The notes beneath the pieces are model-generated. The model saw nothing but the letters and a program-made list of their open reading frames with translations. It did not search any database and was not told where the DNA came from. Source: Clostridiales bacterium (lineage in GTDB: Bacteria; Bacillota; Clostridia; Lachnospirales; WQUN01). From it: a stretch of 64,000 nucleotides of DNA. Shown one piece after another: positions 62,936 through 64,000 of this stretch. The translations under genes were made by a program, and so were the position numbers. Every line of letters starts with the position of its first letter. Position 1 is the first letter of the stretch. The stretch is taken from contig JAITSQ010000010.1 in assembly GCA_031287685.1 (NCBI GenBank), positions 1-64,000 on the forward strand, written 5' to 3'.

Positions 62936-63907
62936 ATGCACTATATAGGCATAGACGCCAGCGGCGCGTATATGCGCCTTGTGGCGGCGGACGACGAAAT
63001 GCGCGTCATCGGCAAACACACAAGCGCCAAAAACCGAGTGGAGCTTCACCACGCCCCGCACGACGCGCCGAAGCCGGGCGGCGGCGAGCGCGTCCGGGAC
63101 AACGCCAGGCGGCTCCTTTTCGAGTTCAACAAGCTGACCAGCACAATGCTGACGGACTGCGCGGGGCTTTGCTTCGGTAGCAACTCCGCCGACTCCCCGG
63201 AAAAGCTCCGGGCGCTCGGCGAAGCCCTGGGCGATTTGGTGGACTGCCCGGTGCTCTTTATAAACAGCGCGCGGATGGTCGTTTCGGCACACACCCGAGG
63301 CGGCGCCGGCGTGGCGCTTTATGCGGGGAACACAGTCTCCGCCTGCGCCGTTTCGGAAGCCGGCGAAAGTTTTAACTGCGGAAGCTACGGCGCGAGGCTT
63401 AGCGACGCGGGCGCGGTGGGCATAGCGCTGGCCGCGGTTAAGGCCGCTCTTTACTCCGCCGACGGCGCGGCCCCGCCCACTCCCCTCACCGGCACAATCC
63501 GGGAGTATTTCCGCCTGCCCGCCCTGCGCGATATTATCGACAAAATCCACAACAACCAGACGGACGACGACGCGCTGGCGGGGGTATCCCTGCTTGTGAA
63601 GCGCGCCGCCGACGAAGGGGACGAAACCTCCCTTGAAATTGAGCGGGCCGCCGCGCGCAGCCTGGCTAAAACCGCCGCCGCCGTGACGCGGCTGGCCGGC
63701 CTGTCCGCCCCCTCCGTGGTCGTCTCCGGCGGGGTGTTCCTGACGAACGAGCGCCTGACGGGCGTCTTCGCGGAGGAGCTTTCCGCGCTCCTGCCCGGGG
63801 CGTCCGCCGCCCCGCTTAAGGAAAAACCCGCCATGGGCGCACTCTACCTGGCTATAAAGGCCGGCGCGGATTACGCCGCCGCGCGCAAAGAAAAGAAAAG
63901 GAAGTAA
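62936..63907 (+). CDS. BadF/BadG/BcrA/BcrD-type ATPase or N-acetylglucosamine-kinase-like protein
   Basis: A 323-residue ASKHA-fold protein. YIGIDASGAYMRLVA is the first phosphate loop; GARLSDAGAVGIALAAVKAAL and VVVSGGVFLTNERLTGVF match the second half of the BadF-type family used by GlcNAc kinase-like proteins. The start at 62936 has AGGAGG ahead and lies 25 bp after the ppk1 stop; a longer frame overlapping ppk1 lacks this. Substrate unknown. Confidence 0.8.
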   Translation: MHYIGIDASGAYMRLVAADDEMRVIGKHTSAKNRVELHHAPHDAPKPGGGERVRDNARRLLFEFNKLTSTMLTDCAGLCFGSNSADSPEKLRALGEALGDLVDCPVLFINSARMVVSAHTRGGAGVALYAGNTVSACAVSEAGESFNCGSYGARLSDAGAVGIALAAVKAALYSADGAAPPTPLTGTIREYFRLPALRDIIDKIHNNQTDDDALAGVSLLVKRAADEGDETSLEIERAAARSLAKTAAAVTRLAGLSAPSVVVSGGVFLTNERLTGVFAEELSALLPGASAAPLKEKPAMGALYLAIKAGADYAAARKEKKRK

Positions 63908-64000
63908 ATGATGAAACTCTCGTTACCCGCGAAAATACTTATATTCATAGCGGCTGCTGCCCTGGTTTCCGCCGGGTTTCCCTCCGCGCGCGCCGGAATC
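63908..64000 (+). CDS. Secreted protein, N-terminal fragment (runs off the window)
   Basis: An open frame starting ATGATG directly after the kinase stop codes for a signal-peptide-like sequence (KLSLPAKILIFIAAAALVSA, then GFPSARA). Only 31 codons are in the window, so no family can be named. Confidence 0.55.
   Translation, partial: MMKLSLPAKILIFIAAAALVSAGFPSARAGI

Overview
The window looks like chromosomal DNA of a Bacillota (Firmicutes) bacterium, most likely a member of the Clostridia. The evidence is gene content and order: a yicC-remA-gmk-rpoZ-priA-def-fmt block, polA-coaE-slt, pta-ackA, a SpoIIM-like protein, a GerMN protein, a CvpA/DUF5711 pair, a YvyF-like zinc-ribbon/HTH protein and Rsb/SpoIIE-type regulators. 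Several promoters match sigma-A (TTGACA-like, exactly 17 bp, TATAAT-like). Genes are tightly packed and moderately GC-rich. I saw no tRNA, rRNA or CRISPR array. The exact lineage cannot be read from this sequence.

Layout. 1-750: wreck of an NHLM-family peptide/bacteriocin ABC exporter, frameshifted at least twice. 785-1683 (+): STAS anti-anti-sigma protein and RsbW-type kinase. 1755-15187 (-): an apparent four-gene operon of a 3061-residue three-module NRPS ending in a reductase domain, a PaaK/CapK-like adenylate-forming ligase, an Sfp-type phosphopantetheinyl transferase and a membrane PP2C (SpoIIE) phosphatase. The phosphatase, STAS protein and kinase are the three parts of a partner-switching module, which suggests control linked to this peptide pathway. 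15403-26405 (-): DUF445, CDF transporter, FtsH, GalT, solute-binding lipoprotein, lytic transglycosylase, CoaE, PolA. 26540-37965: nucleotidyltransferase, then an RDD/SpoIIM/DUF4129/DUF4350/MoxR/DUF58 membrane set interrupted by recX and two HtrA proteases. 37981-45213 (-): M50-like protease, fmt, def, priA, rpoZ, gmk, remA, yicC. 45373-53626: secreted C39-like and copper-amine-oxidase-like proteins, an O-antigen-ligase-like membrane protein, then pfkA, pta, ackA. 53904-58152 (-): YvyF-like protein, FAD oxidoreductase, CvpA, DUF5711, GerMN. 58655-64000: DUF378, Ppx/GppA-HD protein, Ppk1, a BadF/BadG-type kinase and the start of a secreted protein.

The most unusual feature is repeat biology. 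A family of roughly 45-60 bp palindromic units has conserved outer arms (AAGAAGGKGGCTTTT on one side, AAAACRCCGAGCAA on the other) around a core whose sequence changes between copies but stays self-complementary. Copies lie between genes, alone, in tandem, or packed into larger elements, and also in frame inside protein genes: once in the PP2C phosphatase domain and at three sites in the NRPS, one a 3x48 bp tandem array. They resemble the Rickettsia palindromic elements in behaviour but have a different sequence. Three further MITE-like families with terminal inverted repeats (AGAGCAATTCC..., ACTACAGCCGTTC, GAGCCTGTTCAA) lie between genes; two abut or supply gene 3' ends. No transposase or recombinase for any of them is in the window.
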